A DNA stretch of 46,575 nt from Bacillota bacterium (GTDB lineage: Bacteria; Bacillota; Clostridia; Oscillospirales; Ruminococcaceae): NCBI GenBank assembly GCA_023412215.1, contig JAEYNX010000022.1, forward strand, positions 1 through 46,575, read 5' to 3'. This document shows, in pieces, positions 45,242 to 46,575 of this stretch. The stretch's first letter is position 1. The number at the start of each line of letters is the position of its first letter. Under the pieces are notes generated by a model. The model had not been told where the DNA came from and searched no databases. It worked only from the letters and a program-made list of their open reading frames with translations. The position numbers and the translations under genes were made by a program.

Positions 45242-46032
45242 GACAGAGACCACGATGTAGGGGCGTACTGTGTTCGCCCGCGGTTGCCTACCCTGCGCTG
45301 CATAGAATCCGCGGGAGACCAAAGGTCTCCCCTACAACCCCAACCACCCTTTTGCCGTATGATAGGGGGCGGCATTCCCCCAAACAGGGCGAACACGTAG
45401 GTTCGCCCCTATTGCGTAACGGGCGGGCACCCGTAGGGGCAGACCCGTGTGTCTGCCCTGTGTGGGATGTCTCTGTCGTGTTCCTGCGTTGCACATCCCC
45501 TTGTAGGGGCCGACGACCTCGGCGGCCCACGGTCAATAACCGTGACGCGGTGAGATACCGCGCCGCGATGATTGTGTAGGGAACGGCCCCTGTGCCGTTC
45601 CGTTTGGCGCCGGCCTTTACCGTGTAGGGGCGGGGTCTTCCCGCCCGCGACAGAGACTACGATGTAGGGGCGAACTGTGTTCGCCCGCGGTTGCCTACCC
45701 TGCGCTGCATAGAATCCGCGGGAGACCAAAGGTCTCCCCTACAACCCCAACCACCCTGTTGCCGCATGGTAGGGGGCGGCATTCCCCCAAACAGGGCGAA
45801 CACGCGGGTTCGCCCCTATTGCGTAACGGGCAGGCACCCGTAGGGGCAGACCCGTGTGTCTGCCCTGTGGGATGTATCTGTCGTGTTCCTGCGTGGCATC
45901 CCCTTGTAGGGGCCGACGACCTCGTCGGCCCACGGTCAATAACCGTGACGCGATGATTGTGTAGGGAACGGCCTCTATGCCGCTCCGTTTGGCAGCGGCT
46001 TTTACCGTGTAGGGGCGGGGTCTTCCCGCTCA
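45242..46032. repeat. GTAG hairpin (REP-like) array C, a ~407 bp tandem duplication
   Basis: Two consecutive near-identical blocks, 45242-45648 and 45649-46032, each with the same seven units in the same order. First block: 45256-45283 (GGGCGxAC), 45313-45336 (GGAGACC), 45361-45411 (compound, GGGCGAAC), 45432-45459 (GGGCAGAC), 45502-45529 (GGGGCCGACG), 45574-45601 (GGAACGGC) and 45622-45648 (GGGCGGG). The second block lacks a short GTGAGATACCGCG-type insert and differs by scattered changes; one example changes GACGACCTCGGCGG to GACGACCTCGTCGG, restoring a stem pair. No gene is present in 45227-46575. Confidence 0.88.
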
Positions 46033-46076
46033 CGTTTTTACCTACTGCGCTTTTATTATGAATCCTTCTGTGTTTA

Positions 46077-46575
46077 ACATTGTCGCTCAGGCCGCGACGG
46101 GCCCATCCTTTTCTTGTTCGAGAAAAGGATGCAAAAGCGAATCGGGGGCAAGCCCCCTGAACCCCCGCGCAGTCAAACAGGCGGGGGAACAAGGTACCTC
46201 TAATTTGGGGCCCTCGGCGAACGGTGCACATTCGGCTCTAGCCTCAGGGTGTCGCCGTTCGTAAAATACTTCGTATTTTATGCCCTCGGGGTCTCTATCC
46301 AAGGTTCTGCTACCGCCTGCTTGACCGCGCTGCTCTTTATCCAAGATTCGTACAAATCCAAAAGAGAGTGGCGGCTTACGGATGCGGAAAAAGCCTTTCT
46401 TCGATTGAGTGAACGAGGGAATAGATGCAAACCGCAGTTTGCATCTACAAAAGTACGACCTAAGGCTAGAGCCGCATGTCGGACTTTTGCCGAGTTATCT
46501 AACGATAGTGTATCAGTCTTCCCTCCGCAGCCGTAAACCGCGGGGTGCAGGGAACTCCCTGCTTCGCTTTTGCAT
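46077..46575 (+). repeat. Large structured repeat, copy 2 (cut by window end)
   Basis: Begins ACATTGTCGCTCAGGCCGCG, the inverted form of the element's other end. Internal hairpins are CATCCTTTTC/GAAAAGGATG, GGGGGC/GCCCCC, a long GGCGAACGG/CCGTTCG pair, and GATGCAAAC/GTTTGCATC (loop CGCA). The final 127 bases equal the first 127 of the window; joined to them the copy would end in GCGACAATGTAA and have ~65-base inverted ends. It is about 620 bases when joined, longer than copy 1 by a distinct 5' part. Confidence 0.85.

Noticed and set aside
45409..46231. Open frames of 106-178 codons on the minus strand with repeated peptides such as GRHTGLPL
   Set aside because: The peptide repeats reflect the duplicated hairpin array, not a repeat protein.
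46249..46536. Open frame with a protein-like stretch (FYALGVSI..SATACLTA, SKREWRLTDAE, LRLSERGNRCK) that also occurs on the minus strand near 37980-38120
   Set aside because: The shared stretch lies inside the large repeat, where non-coding parts are equally conserved. The frame breaks at the GATGCAAAC hairpin, after which the two readings diverge completely. There is no ribosome site and no stable start.
1..46575. Plasmid or phage genome because of the identical ends
   Set aside because: No replication, partition, portal, terminase or integrase genes; content is chromosomal housekeeping and accessory genes. Circularity cannot be excluded but is better explained by a repeat at both ends.

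Overview
The window looks like part of a chromosome from an anaerobic, GC-rich Clostridia (Firmicutes), most likely an uncultured gut Oscillospiraceae/Ruminococcaceae-like lineage. This rests on strong GGAGG-type ribosome sites, frequent TTG and GTG starts, a T-box leader, TTGACA-17-TATAAT promoters, BlaI/M56 and GPH-family genes, and dense GTAG hairpin repeats. No 16S or other phylogenetic marker is present, so placement below class level is inference. The first 127 bases are identical to the last 127. Both ends lie in a dispersed ~0.5 kb structured repeat with another copy at 37.76-38.21 kb, so this is probably a contig cut at a repeat (or, less likely, a 46.4 kb circle).

Layout. 1-0.87 kb: end of the large repeat, then hairpin repeats. 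0.88-5.3 kb: a zinc-ribbon membrane protein, a KtrB/TrkH potassium channel subunit, a Nudix hydrolase and tRNA-Arg(CCT). 5.4-20.3 kb: a loosely organised run of small accessory genes: three GNAT acetyltransferases, two CPBP membrane proteases, two flavin oxidoreductases, an AAC(3)-family protein, DJ-1/PfpI, an FAD oxidoreductase, an LspA-like protein, a methyltransferase, an XRE/membrane pair, a PLP decarboxylase, and an unusual fusion of a Vat-like acetyltransferase with a nucleotidyltransferase-like domain. 20.5-24.4 kb: a Phd/ParE-type toxin-antitoxin pair and a BlaI/M56 sensor pair with two clear operators. 24.6-28.0 kb: a GPH symporter-esterase-PHP hydrolase operon. 28.1-33 kb: a small ferredoxin, a T-box controlled stand-alone trpB2, a PBECR-type nuclease-like gene, an unrecognised structured RNA with a consensus promoter and terminator, and a sigma factor operon. 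33.1-35.2 kb: another GNAT protein and a bicovalent-flavin BBE oxidase.

35.3-44.5 kb is a complete phosphate regulon on the minus strand: pstS-pstC-pstA-pstB-phoU-response regulator-histidine kinase. Five TTTACA-like boxes at 10-11 bp spacing lie upstream of pstS. Low phosphate would be sensed through PstSCAB/PhoU and the kinase, and the response regulator would bind these boxes. Several gaps inside this unit hold a repeat from a different family; the largest, 1.6 kb of GTAG hairpins and a large repeat, separates regulator from kinase.

The most distinctive feature is the repeat content: (i) REP-like hairpins preceded by GTAG, with at least nine different but self-complementary stems, in three arrays, one of them a ~407 bp tandem duplication; (ii) the ~0.5 kb structured repeat with compensatory changes in its hairpins; (iii) AT-rich palindromes with ATACTTATTTC ends; (iv) a paired-hairpin repeat built on CCGCC/GGCGG plus an AACGC/GCGTT hairpin. 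No transposase for any of them lies in the window.
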